Of a DNA stretch of 64,000 nt, positions 28,414 to 36,253 are shown in pieces. The translations under genes were made by a program, and so were the position numbers. Source of the stretch: Pseudoponticoccus marisrubri (GTDB lineage Bacteria > Pseudomonadota > Alphaproteobacteria > Rhodobacterales > Rhodobacteraceae); assembly GCF_001482405.1 (NCBI RefSeq), contig NZ_LPXO01000016.1, forward strand, positions 21,351-85,350. The letters are read 5' to 3'. Every line of letters starts with the position of its first letter. The stretch's first letter is position 1. The notes under the pieces are model-generated. The model worked only from the letters and a program-made list of their open reading frames with translations, was not told where the DNA came from and did not search any database.

Positions 28414-28755
28414 TCACTCGGCTCCTTCGCTGGTCACGTCCACCGGCTGGCTGATGTCCAGCTCGGGCGGGACGGGATAGGACACCTGGTCGATGCGGCC
28501 GAACTGCTCGGGGCGCAGCGGCAAGAGGCCCAGCCGGTCGAAATTGAGGTCGGCCAGGTCACGCAGCCGGTCGGGACGGTTCAGATAGGCCCATTCGGCG
28601 CGCAGCACGGCCAGCCGTTCGCGCGCCGCGCCGATCTCTCGGTTGAGGTCCTCGACCCGGTCCAGCTCGGCCTGCGTGCGATAGTTCTCGCGGTAGGCCC
28701 AGTAACCCGAGCCGATCACCGCGAGCGCGCTGAGAATGAAGAGCAAGGTGCGCAT
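28414..28755 (-). CDS. ftsL: Cell division protein FtsL
   Basis: A small bitopic divisome protein of 113 aa. One N-terminal membrane helix (residues 3-20, TLLFILSALAVIGSGYWAY) is followed by a predicted coiled coil rich in Glu, Arg and Leu (ELDRVEDLNREIGAARERLAVLRAEWAYL), which pairs with FtsB. The motif RPDRLRDLADLNFDRLGL fits the FtsL/FtsB family. I chose the ATG at 28755, 1 nt after the rsmH stop. The low sequence conservation typical of FtsL means the call rests partly on position. Confidence 0.9.
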   Translation of the reverse strand: MRTLLFILSALAVIGSGYWAYRENYRTQAELDRVEDLNREIGAARERLAVLRAEWAYLNRPDRLRDLADLNFDRLGLLPLRPEQFGRIDQVSYPVPPELDISQPVDVTSEGAE

Positions 28756-28756
28756 C

Positions 28757-29752
28757 TTATCGTCTCCTCTCCGGGTCCGGCATGGCGATCTCGCTGCCGG
28801 AAATGTCCTGTGCGGGCACGTCCGTCCGCCGCGCCACGCGCAGCTTGGCCGAGCGCGACCGCGGGTTCTCGGCCAGCTCGCGCGCATCCGGCCCCACTGC
28901 CTTGCGGGTCAGGATCTCGAAAGGCGTGGTGGCCGGTGCGGCCTCGGCCTCGCGGGCGTAGCGGTTTACATGGGTCTTGCGGTCGCCATGCAGCTGGAAG
29001 AAGCGCTTGACCATGCGGTCCTCGATCGAATGGAAGGTAACCACCGCCAGCAGCCCGCCCGGTCGCAACACCCGTTCCGCCGCCATCAGCCCCTGCCACA
29101 GCGCGCCGTACTCGTCATTCACCGCGATGCGCAGCGCCTGGAAGCTGCGCGTGGCGGGATGCGCCTGCCCGGGCTTGGGGCGCGGCAGGCAGGTCGCGAT
29201 CAGCTCGGCCAGCGGCACGGTGCGCTCGAACGGCGCGGTCTTGCGCTCGGCCACGATCTTGCGCGCGATCCGGCGAGAGGCGCGCTCCTCGCCGTAGAGA
29301 TAGAGGATGTCGGCCAGCTCCGCCTCGGAGGCGGTGTTGACCAGATCCGCCGCGCTTGCCCCCTCCTGCCCCATCCGCATGTCCAGCGGGCCGTCGCGCA
29401 GGAAGGAAAAGCCGCGTTCGGCCTCGTCCAGCTGCATCGAGGACACGCCGAGATCCAGCACCACGCCATCGGCGGCCTCGGCCACCTGGTCCATCTCGGC
29501 GAAATTGGCGCGCACCAGCGACAGGCCCGGCCAGCCGCCGATCCATTGCGCCGCCATCTCGTGGGCCTGCGGATCCCGGTCGATGCCGATCACGCGCTCG
29601 GCGCCGGCCTCGATCAGCCCGCGCGCATAGCCGCCCGCCCCGAAGGTCCCGTCGATCCAGAGCCCGCGCACCGGCGCCACGGCGTCGAGCAGGGGGCGCA
29701 GCAGGACCGGGACATGGGGGGCAGCGCCGGTTTGGTCCTGACCGCCCGCCAT
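28757..29752 (-). CDS. rsmH: 16S rRNA (cytosine(1402)-N(4))-methyltransferase RsmH
   Basis: A SAM-dependent methyltransferase that modifies 16S rRNA at C1402. The 331 aa protein has [13 protein letters not shown] at the N-terminus, the SAM motif [13 protein letters not shown], the substrate region [20 protein letters not shown] with LDMRM, and [12 protein letters not shown] near the C-terminal third (FQALRIAVN). Its start immediately follows the mraZ stop codon, so the two genes are coupled. It was formerly called mraW. Confidence 0.97.
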   Translation of the reverse strand: MAGGQDQTGAAPHVPVLLRPLLDAVAPVRGLWIDGTFGAGGYARGLIEAGAERVIGIDRDPQAHEMAAQWIGGWPGLSLVRANFAEMDQVAEAADGVVLDLGVSSMQLDEAERGFSFLRDGPLDMRMGQEGASAADLVNTASEAELADILYLYGEERASRRIARKIVAERKTAPFERTVPLAELIATCLPRPKPGQAHPATRSFQALRIAVNDEYGALWQGLMAAERVLRPGGLLAVVTFHSIEDRMVKRFFQLHGDRKTHVNRYAREAEAAPATTPFEILTRKAVGPDARELAENPRSRSAKLRVARRTDVPAQDISGSEIAMPDPERRR

Positions 29753-30271
29753 CTACAGATCCTCGGCCTCGTCCAGCCACTCCATCGGGTCATCCGGAAG
29801 CTCCTCGGGCAGGTCCTCCATCTCGACCACGTCGGTGGGCTTGTAGCGCTCGGCGCTCCAGATCTGGAACTTGTTGAGGCTGGCCACGGCCCAGGCCTCG
29901 CCCTCGATCCCGAAGCGCTCGCGCAGCTTGGCCGGGATCACGATGCGCCCGGTCTCGTCGATCGAGGTGTTGGTGGAGCCGGCCGAGAAGATCTTGGTCA
30001 GCGCGGTCTTGCGGGGGCCCGACTTCATGCGGTCGATGCGGTCCTCGATGCGCTCCATCTCCTCGATGGTGTAGCATTCGAAATGATCCAGCCGCGGGTT
30101 GCCATAGACCATGACCAGCCCCGGGTTGGCGTATTCCTTTTCCTTGGAGGCGGGGTCCCAATCGGGGTCACCGGCTTCGAGGACACGGCGAAAGGAGGCT
30201 GGAATGGACATCCGCCCCTTGGTATCGACCTTCAGTCGATGCTCGCCTCTGAACCTCAGCCTGCGGCTCAC
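29753..30271 (-). CDS. mraZ: Transcriptional regulator MraZ
   Basis: A DNA-binding protein that represses the dcw operon in bacteria where it has been studied. The 172 aa protein has the two expected SpoVT/AbrB-like repeats, each with a DxxGR motif: DTKGRMSIP and DETGRIVIP. The start is a GTG at 30271, giving MSRRLRFRGEHRLKVDTKGR, with a GAGGG element close upstream. The C-terminus is acidic and longer than in E. coli. It is the first gene of the cluster and follows a leader with a 15-bp terminator hairpin, so its expression probably depends on readthrough. Confidence 0.95.
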   Translation of the reverse strand: MSRRLRFRGEHRLKVDTKGRMSIPASFRRVLEAGDPDWDPASKEKEYANPGLVMVYGNPRLDHFECYTIEEMERIEDRIDRMKSGPRKTALTKIFSAGSTNTSIDETGRIVIPAKLRERFGIEGEAWAVASLNKFQIWSAERYKPTDVVEMEDLPEELPDDPMEWLDEAEDL

Positions 30272-30297
30272 TGCCCTCGGCCCCTCTGCCCCCCTTT

Positions 30298-30531
30298 GAA
30301 ACGAAATGCGGCGGGTTGATCAGCTGCCATTGATCAACCCGCCGCCTGACCCGCCGTGCGGGTGTCTCCGACTGCGCGCGCCACCTGGGGGGATGTCTGC
30401 TCGCCCGCGCGCCGGATTCTGTTGTCACGATGAGAGAGCGGGATGCCTGTATGAGACCTGCTCTTTTGTTTTTGTGATGTTCGGTGCGGGGGTTTGTTTT
30501 TGTCTTCCCCTTGCCCGTCCCTCATCGTGTG
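30298..30531 (-). ncRNA. UpsM-like leader RNA of mraZ (candidate)
   Basis: In Rhodobacter sphaeroides the mraZ leader gives an abundant small RNA, UpsM, by premature termination. The same arrangement is seen here. A perfect 15-bp stem (30308-30345) ends the leader 36 nt before mraZ. At the other end, CACGATGAG (30521-30529, minus strand) is exactly complementary to CTCATCGTG (30426-30434), so it can close a domain of about 100 nt. Inside it, the unpaired A-rich motif ACAAAAACAAA occurs twice (30465-30475 and 30493-30503), a possible RNase E or protein site. The transcript would be about 230 nt. The 5' end is a guess: TTGATC at 30560-30565 could be its -35 box. Confidence 0.6.
30308..30345 (-). 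terminator. Strong hairpin terminator/attenuator before mraZ
   Basis: GCGGCGGGTTGATCA (30308-30322) and its exact complement (30331-30345) form a 15-bp stem with an 8-nt loop. On the mraZ strand it is followed by ATTTCGTTTC, moderately T-rich. It stands 36 bp upstream of the mraZ start, so it should cut off most leader transcripts and allow dcw transcription only by readthrough. Confidence 0.8.
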
Positions 30532-30545
30532 AACTAGGGATGCCA

Positions 30546-30560
30546 TGGGAATTCATGGGG
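30546..30560 (+). promoter_or_regulatory. TGGGN pair near the leader RNA promoter
   Basis: TGGGA-ATTCA-TGGGG reads on the plus strand with the exact 5-nt spacer known for MraZ boxes. It overlaps the space just downstream of TTGATC (30560-30565, minus strand), the possible -35 box of the leader RNA. Its orientation is opposite to the arrays at 30716-30929. Confidence 0.45.
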
Positions 30561-30715
30561 ATCAACTGTTTTCTACCCAGCTTTCCCGGGACGGCATGGG
30601 CCAGAGCCGGGTTTCAGGAGCTCGCAACGACCCGAAACGTCGAAAATCGGGAAGATGAGCCAAGTCTTCTAAAATCTCACACAATATCTAGCGAACGCAT
30701 GAGAGCGAATTTTTT

Positions 30716-30770
30716 TCCCATGAAATCCCGGAAAACTACGCCTACCCCGGGCCGGGCCCATGGTTTCCCG
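30716..30770 (-). promoter_or_regulatory. Phased GGGN array 2
   Basis: On the minus strand, YGGGN units start at plus coordinates 716, 726, 745, 756 and 766 (within 30 kb numbering), that is steps of 10, 19, 11 and 10. The pair CGGGA-TTTCA-TGGGA is the best. This fits MraZ boxes, where TGGGN repeats have 5-nt spacers. The T is replaced by C in three units. Confidence 0.45.
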
Positions 30771-30794
30771 GGATCTGCCGCCTGATCTAGTGGT

Positions 30795-30803
30795 TTATCC
30801 ACA
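30795..30803 (+). promoter_or_regulatory. Perfect DnaA box
   Basis: TTATCCACA is an exact match to the strongest form of the DnaA box. It stands between the two TGGGN arrays and 3 bp before the first of four GANTC sites. One box is not enough for an origin, so a role in transcription control is more likely, if any. Confidence 0.5.
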
Positions 30804-30805
30804 GG

Positions 30806-30860
30806 GAATCACCCCGAAATCGTCAAAATCGATTCCGTCGGCAAGGATTCGCGGGGAATC
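30806..30860. promoter_or_regulatory. Cluster of four GANTC (CcrM) sites
   Basis: GANTC occurs at 30806, 30831, 30846 and 30856, four sites in 55 bp. In a genome this GC-rich, well under one would be expected by chance. CcrM methylates GANTC in alphaproteobacteria, and promoters with such sites can respond to replication timing through GcrA. Confidence 0.5.
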
Positions 30861-30870
30861 GCAGGGCCCG

Positions 30871-30929
30871 TCCCATGCTCTGCCCACGGGCGGGCCATGA
30901 ATTCCCACATCGCGGGCCATGAAATCCCA
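30871..30929 (-). promoter_or_regulatory. Phased TGGGN array 1, MraZ-box-like
   Basis: Six units on the minus strand, TGGGA, TGGCC, TGGGA, TGGCC, TGGGC, TGGGA, occupy plus coordinates starting at 925, 915, 903, 893, 882 and 871 (of 30 kb). Steps are 10, 12, 10, 11 and 11 bp, close to one helical turn. MraZ is known to bind direct TGGGN repeats. The array is about 600 bp from mraZ and 234 bp from the divergent gene, so either could be the target. Confidence 0.5.
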
Positions 30930-31162
30930 CGCCCGACCAGAGCGCGCCGCGACAGCGGGCCCGGCGGTCAACGGCGCGGCGTTTTCCGGGGCGCCCTGCC
31001 CGCCCCGGCAGCAATGCGGCGACGGCCCGCCCGCCCGGCCCCCGGTGATTGAGACAACGCGCCGCAGACCATGTCACGGATATGTCAAGCAAACCCTGTC
31101 TCAAGGAAACGGGACGGGATCCGTCGAAGGGAAACAGGCGCGGAGCGCCGGAAAGGCCGGGC

Positions 31163-32551
31163 ATGAAGATCGAGAACAAGGTGTTTGACGAATTGCAGCC
31201 GGGGGACACGGCCAGCCTGCGGCGGCTGTGCACCCAGGACGACCTGATCGTCTTTGCCAACGTGTCGGGCAATCACAACCCGATGCACATGCATGATGCC
31301 GATGGCGATGGCGACGGCATCCCCGAGGCGATCGCGCCGGGCATGTTCGTCGGCGCCCTTGTCACTGCCGTGCTGGGCAACGTGCTGCCGGGGGCGGGCT
31401 CGCTCTACCGCTCGCAGAGCTTCGTCTTCCACAACCGCGCCCATGCCGGGGAAGAGCTGGAAAGCCGCGTGACCGTGACCGACAAGAACGAACAAAGCCG
31501 CACGATCACGCTGGCGACCGAGGTGACACGGCCCGCCGATGGCGCGCTGATCCTGTCGGGCGTGGCCGAGGTCGAGGCGCCGCGCGTCAAGCTGAGCTAT
31601 TCCAGCCACGACCTGCCCGGCCTCGTGGTGCAGCGCCATCGGCATTTCGAAAAGCTGCTGGCCCGGGCCGCCCCGCTGCCGCCACTGGTCACCGCCGTGG
31701 TCGCCCCCGAAGAGCCCAATGCGCTGGGGGGCGCGCTGCTGGCGGCCGAGCACACGCTGATCACCCCGATCCTCGTGGGCGACCCCGACCGGATCGCCCG
31801 CACGGCCGAGGAGATGGGCGCCGATCTCTCAAGCGTCGAGATCCATGCCGAGCCCGACCATGACAAGGCCGCCCGCCACGCCGTCGCGCTGGTGTCACAG
31901 GGGCGCGCCGGGGCGCTGATGAAGGGCCACCTGCACACCGACCAGTTGCTGCGTGCGGCGCTGGACAAGGCCACCGGGCTGCGCGCCGGGCGGCGCTTCA
32001 CCCATGTCTTCGTGATGGACGTGCCGGGTCTGTCGCACCCGCTGCTGGTCACCGATGCCGCGATCAACATCGCGCCGGATCTCAAGACCAAGGTGGATAT
32101 CGTGCAGAACGCCATCGACCTCGCGATCAGCATCGGCATCGACGAGCCCAAGGTCGGCGTGCTCTCGGCGGTCGAGACGGTCAATCCCGACATCCCCTCC
32201 TCGGTCGATGCAGCGCTGCTGTCCAAGATGGCCGAACGGCACCAGATCACCGGCGGGCTTGTGGACGGGCCGCTGGCGATGGACAATGCGGTCGACATCG
32301 CCGCGGCCCGGGTCAAGGGGATCACGTCGCCGGTGGCGGGACAGGCCGAGGTGCTGGTGGTGCCCAATCTCGATGCCGGCAACATGCTGGCCAAGCAGCT
32401 GACCTATATCAGCCACGCCGAGGGCGCGGGGCTGGTGCTGGGCGCGCGCGTGCCAATCATCCTCAACAGCCGGGCCGATGACGACATGGCGCGGCTGGCC
32501 TCCTGCGCGGTGGCCGCGCTGCACCACGCGCGCATCACGGGGGCGGTCTGA
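31163..32551 (+). CDS. Bifunctional MaoC-type enoyl-CoA hydratase / phosphate acetyl(butyryl)transferase
   Basis: A 462 aa fusion. The N-terminal part (about residues 1-150) is a MaoC hot-dog domain with VSGNHNPMHM and AIAPGMFVGALVTAVLG. The C-terminal part (about 160-462) is a phosphate acetyl/butyryltransferase domain with ALMKGHLHTDQLLRAAL, FVMDVPGLSHPLLVTDAAINI and VDGPLAMDNAVD. It would convert an acyl-CoA to acyl phosphate for the adjacent kinase. I chose the ATG at 31163. The stop overlaps the ackA start by 1 nt (TGATG), so the products are made together. Substrate chain length is not visible. Confidence 0.9.
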   Translation: MKIENKVFDELQPGDTASLRRLCTQDDLIVFANVSGNHNPMHMHDADGDGDGIPEAIAPGMFVGALVTAVLGNVLPGAGSLYRSQSFVFHNRAHAGEELESRVTVTDKNEQSRTITLATEVTRPADGALILSGVAEVEAPRVKLSYSSHDLPGLVVQRHRHFEKLLARAAPLPPLVTAVVAPEEPNALGGALLAAEHTLITPILVGDPDRIARTAEEMGADLSSVEIHAEPDHDKAARHAVALVSQGRAGALMKGHLHTDQLLRAALDKATGLRAGRRFTHVFVMDVPGLSHPLLVTDAAINIAPDLKTKVDIVQNAIDLAISIGIDEPKVGVLSAVETVNPDIPSSVDAALLSKMAERHQITGGLVDGPLAMDNAVDIAAARVKGITSPVAGQAEVLVVPNLDAGNMLAKQLTYISHAEGAGLVLGARVPIILNSRADDDMARLASCAVAALHHARITGAV

Positions 32552-33723
32552 TGGCGCATGTGCTGGTGCTGAACGCGGGCTCGTCCTCGATCAAGTTCGG
32601 GCTCTTCGACGCCGGCACGCTGCGCCCCGAGGGCAGCGGTCAGGTCGAACGGATCGGTGGGCCGGCCGTGCTGCACCTGCATGACGCGGAGGGCAACCGG
32701 CTTGAGAAGACCACCCTGCCCGAGGGCGCGGCCGCCGATCATGACGGCGCGGTGGGGCTCATCCTGCAGCAGCTCGAACGCCACTGGGCCGGGGTCGAGA
32801 TCCGCGCCGTGGGCCACCGCGTGGTGCATGGCGGCTGGGAATTCGGCGCCCCGTGCGAGATCGCCCCGCAGGTGCTGGACCGGCTGGAGCGGCTCGCCCC
32901 CTTCGCGCCACTGCACCAGCCGCACAACCTGGCCGGCATCCGCGCGGCCTTCACCGCCTTTCCTTCGGCCCGGCAGGTGGCCTGTTTCGACACCGCTTTC
33001 CATCGCGGCCATGAGTTCGTGCAGGACACGTTCGGCCTGCCGCGCAGCTATTACGACAAGGGCGTGCGGCGCTACGGATTCCACGGACTGAGCTATGACT
33101 ACATCTCGGGCGAGCTGGCCCGCATCGCACCGGAGCTGCAGGCCGGCCGCGTGGTGGTGGCGCATCTGGGCAACGGCGCCTCGCTCTGCGGGATGAAGGC
33201 GGGCCGCTCGGTCGCCTCGACCATGGGGTTCTCGGCGCTGGACGGTCTGTGCATGGGCACACGCTCGGGCCAGCTGGACCCCGGCGTGGTGCTCTACCTG
33301 ATGGAAGAGGAAGGCCTGGACGCGGCGGCCATCTCGGACCTGCTCTACCGCAAGTCGGGGCTATTGGGCCTGTCGGGGATCAGCAGCGACATGCGCACGC
33401 TGCTGGCCTCGGACGCGCCGGCCGCGCGCGAGGCGGTGGCCTATTTCTGCACCCGCATCCGGCGCGAGACGGGCGGCATGGCCGCCGCGCTGGAAGGGCT
33501 GGACGCGCTGGTCTTCACCGGCGGCATCGGCGAGAACGCAGCCCCCGTGCGCGCACAGGTCTGCGCCGGGCTGGGCTGGCTGGGTGTCACGCTGGACCCG
33601 CTGCGCAATGAGGCGGGCGAGCCCGTGATCAGCGCCGAAGGCGCGCCCGTGCCGGTCATGGTGCTGCCCACCAACGAGGAACTGGTGATCGCCCGCGCCG
33701 CCGCCGCCATCGCATCGGACTGA
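32551..33723 (+). CDS. ackA: Acetate (propionate) kinase
   Basis: A kinase of the acetokinase family that converts acyl phosphate and ADP to the acid and ATP. The 390 aa protein starts with VLVLNAGSSSIKFGLF, has YGFHGLSYDY, the ATP-binding VVAHLGNGASLCGM, MGFSALDGLCMGTRSG, and the C-terminal FTGGIGENAAPVR with NEELVIAR. All are standard family motifs. It is coupled to the MaoC-Pta gene. It may use acetate, propionate or butyrate, which cannot be told here. Confidence 0.95.
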   Translation: MAHVLVLNAGSSSIKFGLFDAGTLRPEGSGQVERIGGPAVLHLHDAEGNRLEKTTLPEGAAADHDGAVGLILQQLERHWAGVEIRAVGHRVVHGGWEFGAPCEIAPQVLDRLERLAPFAPLHQPHNLAGIRAAFTAFPSARQVACFDTAFHRGHEFVQDTFGLPRSYYDKGVRRYGFHGLSYDYISGELARIAPELQAGRVVVAHLGNGASLCGMKAGRSVASTMGFSALDGLCMGTRSGQLDPGVVLYLMEEEGLDAAAISDLLYRKSGLLGLSGISSDMRTLLASDAPAAREAVAYFCTRIRRETGGMAAALEGLDALVFTGGIGENAAPVRAQVCAGLGWLGVTLDPLRNEAGEPVISAEGAPVPVMVLPTNEELVIARAAAAIASD

Positions 33724-33727
33724 GACG

Positions 33728-33751
33728 GCCCGGGGCGGCGCGCCCCCGGGC
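33728..33751. terminator. GC-rich hairpin between convergent genes
   Basis: GCCCGGGG (33728-33735) and CCCCGGGC (33744-33751) form an 8-bp stem in the 41-bp gap between ackA and the convergent MoaD-like gene. No T-run follows on either strand, so termination would be weak or Rho-dependent. Confidence 0.4.
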
Positions 33752-33764
33752 GCCCAGGACCCGA

Positions 33765-34007
33765 TCAGCCGCCCTTGAGCCGCTGCATCAGGTAGACCTC
33801 GGCCCCCTCGGGGACCGGGGCGTGGCGGTTGGGCGCGACCTCGCCATCCACCACGACCGAGACGCCGCTGTCGAGGATCGGCTTCAGCCCCGGGTAGTCG
33901 GCGACCAGCCCGTCCAGCACGCCGCCCACCGTGTCGGCCTGCACCTCGACCTCGCGCGCCCCGTCGGTGAAGCGCGTGAGGCTGGACCAGAGCGTGACCG
34001 CCACCAT
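33765..34007 (-). CDS. MoaD/ThiS family small sulfur-carrier-like protein
   Basis: An 80 aa beta-grasp protein. It starts VAVTLWSSLTRFTDG, has the conserved VLDGLVADYPGLKPILDSG region, and ends in LKGG, the double glycine that is thiocarboxylated in MoaD and ThiS. Its start overlaps the stop of the molybdenum hydroxylase large subunit, and it is the last gene of the 14-gene cluster. It may supply sulfur for the molybdenum cofactor or for another sulfur transfer in the same pathway. No MoaE or E1-like gene is adjacent. Confidence 0.82.
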   Translation of the reverse strand: MVAVTLWSSLTRFTDGAREVEVQADTVGGVLDGLVADYPGLKPILDSGVSVVVDGEVAPNRHAPVPEGAEVYLMQRLKGG

Positions 34008-36253
34008 CAGGCGCCCCGCGCGGCCTTGAGCGCCGCCAGCACCGCCGGCGGGTTCATCGGCAGCGCGCGCAGCCGCGCGCCGGTGGCGTCCTGGATCGCG
34101 TTGGCGATGGCCGGCAGCGGCGGGGTGATCCCGGTCTCGCCGACGCCGCGCACGCCGTAGGGATGGCCCGGGTTCGGCACCTCGACGATGACCGTGTCGA
34201 TCATCGGCAGGTCCGAGGCCACCGGCACCCGGTAGTCGAGGAAGACGGGGTTCTGCAGCCGGCCCTTGTCATCGTAGATATAGGCCTCGTTCAGCGCCCA
34301 GCCGATGCCCTGCGCGGCGCCACCCTGGTACTGGCCCTCGACATAGGCCGGGTGGATGGCGCGGCCGGCATCCTGCACCACGAGATAGCGCAGGATGGTG
34401 ACGCGCCCGGTCTCGGGATCGACCTCGACATCGACCACGTGGCAGCCGAAGCTGGCGCCCACGCCCTCGGGCACGCTTTCATGATGGCCCGAAATCGGCC
34501 CGCCCGTCTCGCCCATCTTGCCGGCGATCTCGGCGATGCTCATCGGGGGGAACTTGCCGGCGTTCGGCCCGGCGGGCTGCGCCGCACCGTCGACCCATTC
34601 CACCGCTTCGGGCTCGATGCCCCATTCCGCCGCCGCCCGGCGGCACATCTCGGTGATGGCCTGCCCGGCCGCCAGCACCGCCGCCTTGCCGCTGGCAAAG
34701 GTGGCGCGGCTGCCATGGGTGGGCTCGTTCACGCCGAGCGCGCCGGTCTCGACCACGTTGACGCGCACGTCCTCGTAGGGGATGCCCAGCGTCTCGGCCG
34801 TCATCAGCGCGATCGAGGCGCGCGAGCCGCCGATATCGGGCGTGCCGATCGAGACCTGCGCCGTGCCGTCCTCGGAGATGGCCAGGCTGACCGAGGTCTC
34901 GCCATTGTGGTTGAACCAGTAGCCCGAGGCCACACCGCGGCCCTGGTTGGGGCCCAGCGGCTCGGCCAGGTTCGGGTGGGCGCGGGTGGCCTCCAGCGTC
35001 TCGACCAGCCCGATCGAGGCGAATTTCGGCCCGTAGCTCGCCCGGTCGCCCTCGCGCACGGCGTTCTTCAGCCGCACCTCCATCGGGTCGAGCCCCAGCT
35101 CGCGGCACATCTCGTCGATCAGGCTTTCCACCGCGAAGGCGCCCATGGGCGAGCCAGGCGCACGGTAGGCGGCGCATTTCGGACGGTTGGCCAGCACGTC
35201 ATAGCCCACATGCGCCACGTGATCGAGCTTGTAGGGCGCGAAGGCACAGTAGAGCGCCATGTCCACGGGCGAGCCGGGGAAGGCGCCGCCCTGCATGCGG
35301 AACTCGGCCCGGGCGGCGGTCAGCGTGCCGTCCTTCTTCATGCCGATCCGGACATCCATGCTGGCCGAGGCGGTGGGCCCGGTGGCGCGCAGCACCTCGG
35401 AGCGGGTCATCACGATCTTGACCGGCTTGCCCCCCGCTTTACGCGACAGCGCCAGGCTGAGCGGCTCCATGAAGATCGTGGTCTTGCCGCCAAAGCCGCC
35501 GCCGATCTCGGAGGGGGTCACGCGCAGCTGCGCCGCGTCCAGCCCCAGCACCCCGGCGCACATCTTGCGGATGAACCACTGGCCCTGGGTGCAGACCCAC
35601 ATCTCGCCCTTGCCGTCGCCGCCCAGCTGGCCCAGGCAGGCATGCGGCTCGATATAGCCCTGGTGGGTGGCCTCGGTCTTGTAATGCCCCTCGCGTACGA
35701 GGTCGGCCTCGGCAAAGCCCGCCTCGACATTGCCATGGCCGAATTCCATGTAGCGCACGACGTTGGGCGGCATGCCCTCGGGCACGGTGGCATCGGCCGC
35801 GCCCTCACGAATCACCGGGGCGTCGGGCTTGATCGCGTCATCCACGTCGATCACATGCGGCAGCACCTCGTAGGTGACGTCGATCAGCCGCGCGGCCTCT
35901 TCGGCGCGCAGTTTCGAGGTCGCCGCCACGGCGGCCACCGCATGCCCGTCATAAAGCGCGCGCTCGCCGGCCATGGTGTTTTCCTGCAGGTCCCAGTCCT
36001 CGCCGGTCAGGCCGGTGGGGAAATCGGCCCGCGTGACCACGGCCTTGACACCCTCCAGCGCCTCGGCGCGCGACGTGTCGATCGAGACGATGCGCGCATG
36101 GGCATGGGGGCTGCGCACCACCGCGCCCCAGAGCATGCCGGGGGCCGAGATGTCGGCGCCGTAGCGCGCCCGGCCGGTCACCTTGTCCAGCCCGTCGGGA
36201 CGGTCGGGCCGCGTGCCGACCAGCCGGAATTCCTTGAACTCGTCCTTTGCCAT
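34007..36253 (-). CDS. Xanthine dehydrogenase family, molybdopterin-binding subunit
   Basis: The 748 aa large subunit of a molybdenum hydroxylase. It has the N-terminal hammerhead region (KVTGRARYGADI, WGAVVRSPHAHARI), the molybdopterin-binding GGGFGGKTTIFMEP, YRAPGSPMGAFAVESLIDE, and the catalytic glutamate in GVRGVGETGITPPLPAIANAI. These enzymes hydroxylate N-heterocycles or oxidise aldehydes. I chose the ATG at 36253, which overlaps the small-subunit stop by 1 nt. The substrate is unknown. It ends directly at the MoaD-like gene. Confidence 0.93.
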   Translation of the reverse strand: MAKDEFKEFRLVGTRPDRPDGLDKVTGRARYGADISAPGMLWGAVVRSPHAHARIVSIDTSRAEALEGVKAVVTRADFPTGLTGEDWDLQENTMAGERALYDGHAVAAVAATSKLRAEEAARLIDVTYEVLPHVIDVDDAIKPDAPVIREGAADATVPEGMPPNVVRYMEFGHGNVEAGFAEADLVREGHYKTEATHQGYIEPHACLGQLGGDGKGEMWVCTQGQWFIRKMCAGVLGLDAAQLRVTPSEIGGGFGGKTTIFMEPLSLALSRKAGGKPVKIVMTRSEVLRATGPTASASMDVRIGMKKDGTLTAARAEFRMQGGAFPGSPVDMALYCAFAPYKLDHVAHVGYDVLANRPKCAAYRAPGSPMGAFAVESLIDEMCRELGLDPMEVRLKNAVREGDRASYGPKFASIGLVETLEATRAHPNLAEPLGPNQGRGVASGYWFNHNGETSVSLAISEDGTAQVSIGTPDIGGSRASIALMTAETLGIPYEDVRVNVVETGALGVNEPTHGSRATFASGKAAVLAAGQAITEMCRRAAAEWGIEPEAVEWVDGAAQPAGPNAGKFPPMSIAEIAGKMGETGGPISGHHESVPEGVGASFGCHVVDVEVDPETGRVTILRYLVVQDAGRAIHPAYVEGQYQGGAAQGIGWALNEAYIYDDKGRLQNPVFLDYRVPVASDLPMIDTVIVEVPNPGHPYGVRGVGETGITPPLPAIANAIQDATGARLRALPMNPPAVLAALKAARGA

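Larger units (their letters stand above)
30272..31162. promoter_or_regulatory. Extended dcw control region
   Basis: An 891-bp gene-free stretch between mraZ and the divergent MaoC-Pta gene. It carries the UpsM-like RNA, TGGGN arrays, a DnaA box and a GANTC cluster, listed separately. Bases 30600-30720 are less GC-rich than the surroundings. The open frames in it show no conserved features. The remainder (30935-31162) should hold the promoter of the gene at 31163. Confidence 0.7.

Noticed and set aside
30306..30785. 159-codon plus-strand frame in the dcw leader
   Set aside because: No ribosome site or family similarity, and it crosses the terminator stem. The region is better explained as leader RNA and control sites.
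30600..30860. Possible replication origin (DnaA box, AT-richer stretch, GANTC sites)
   Set aside because: Only one good DnaA box is present and none of the usual origin neighbours (dnaA, hemE, parAB, gidAB) are in the window.
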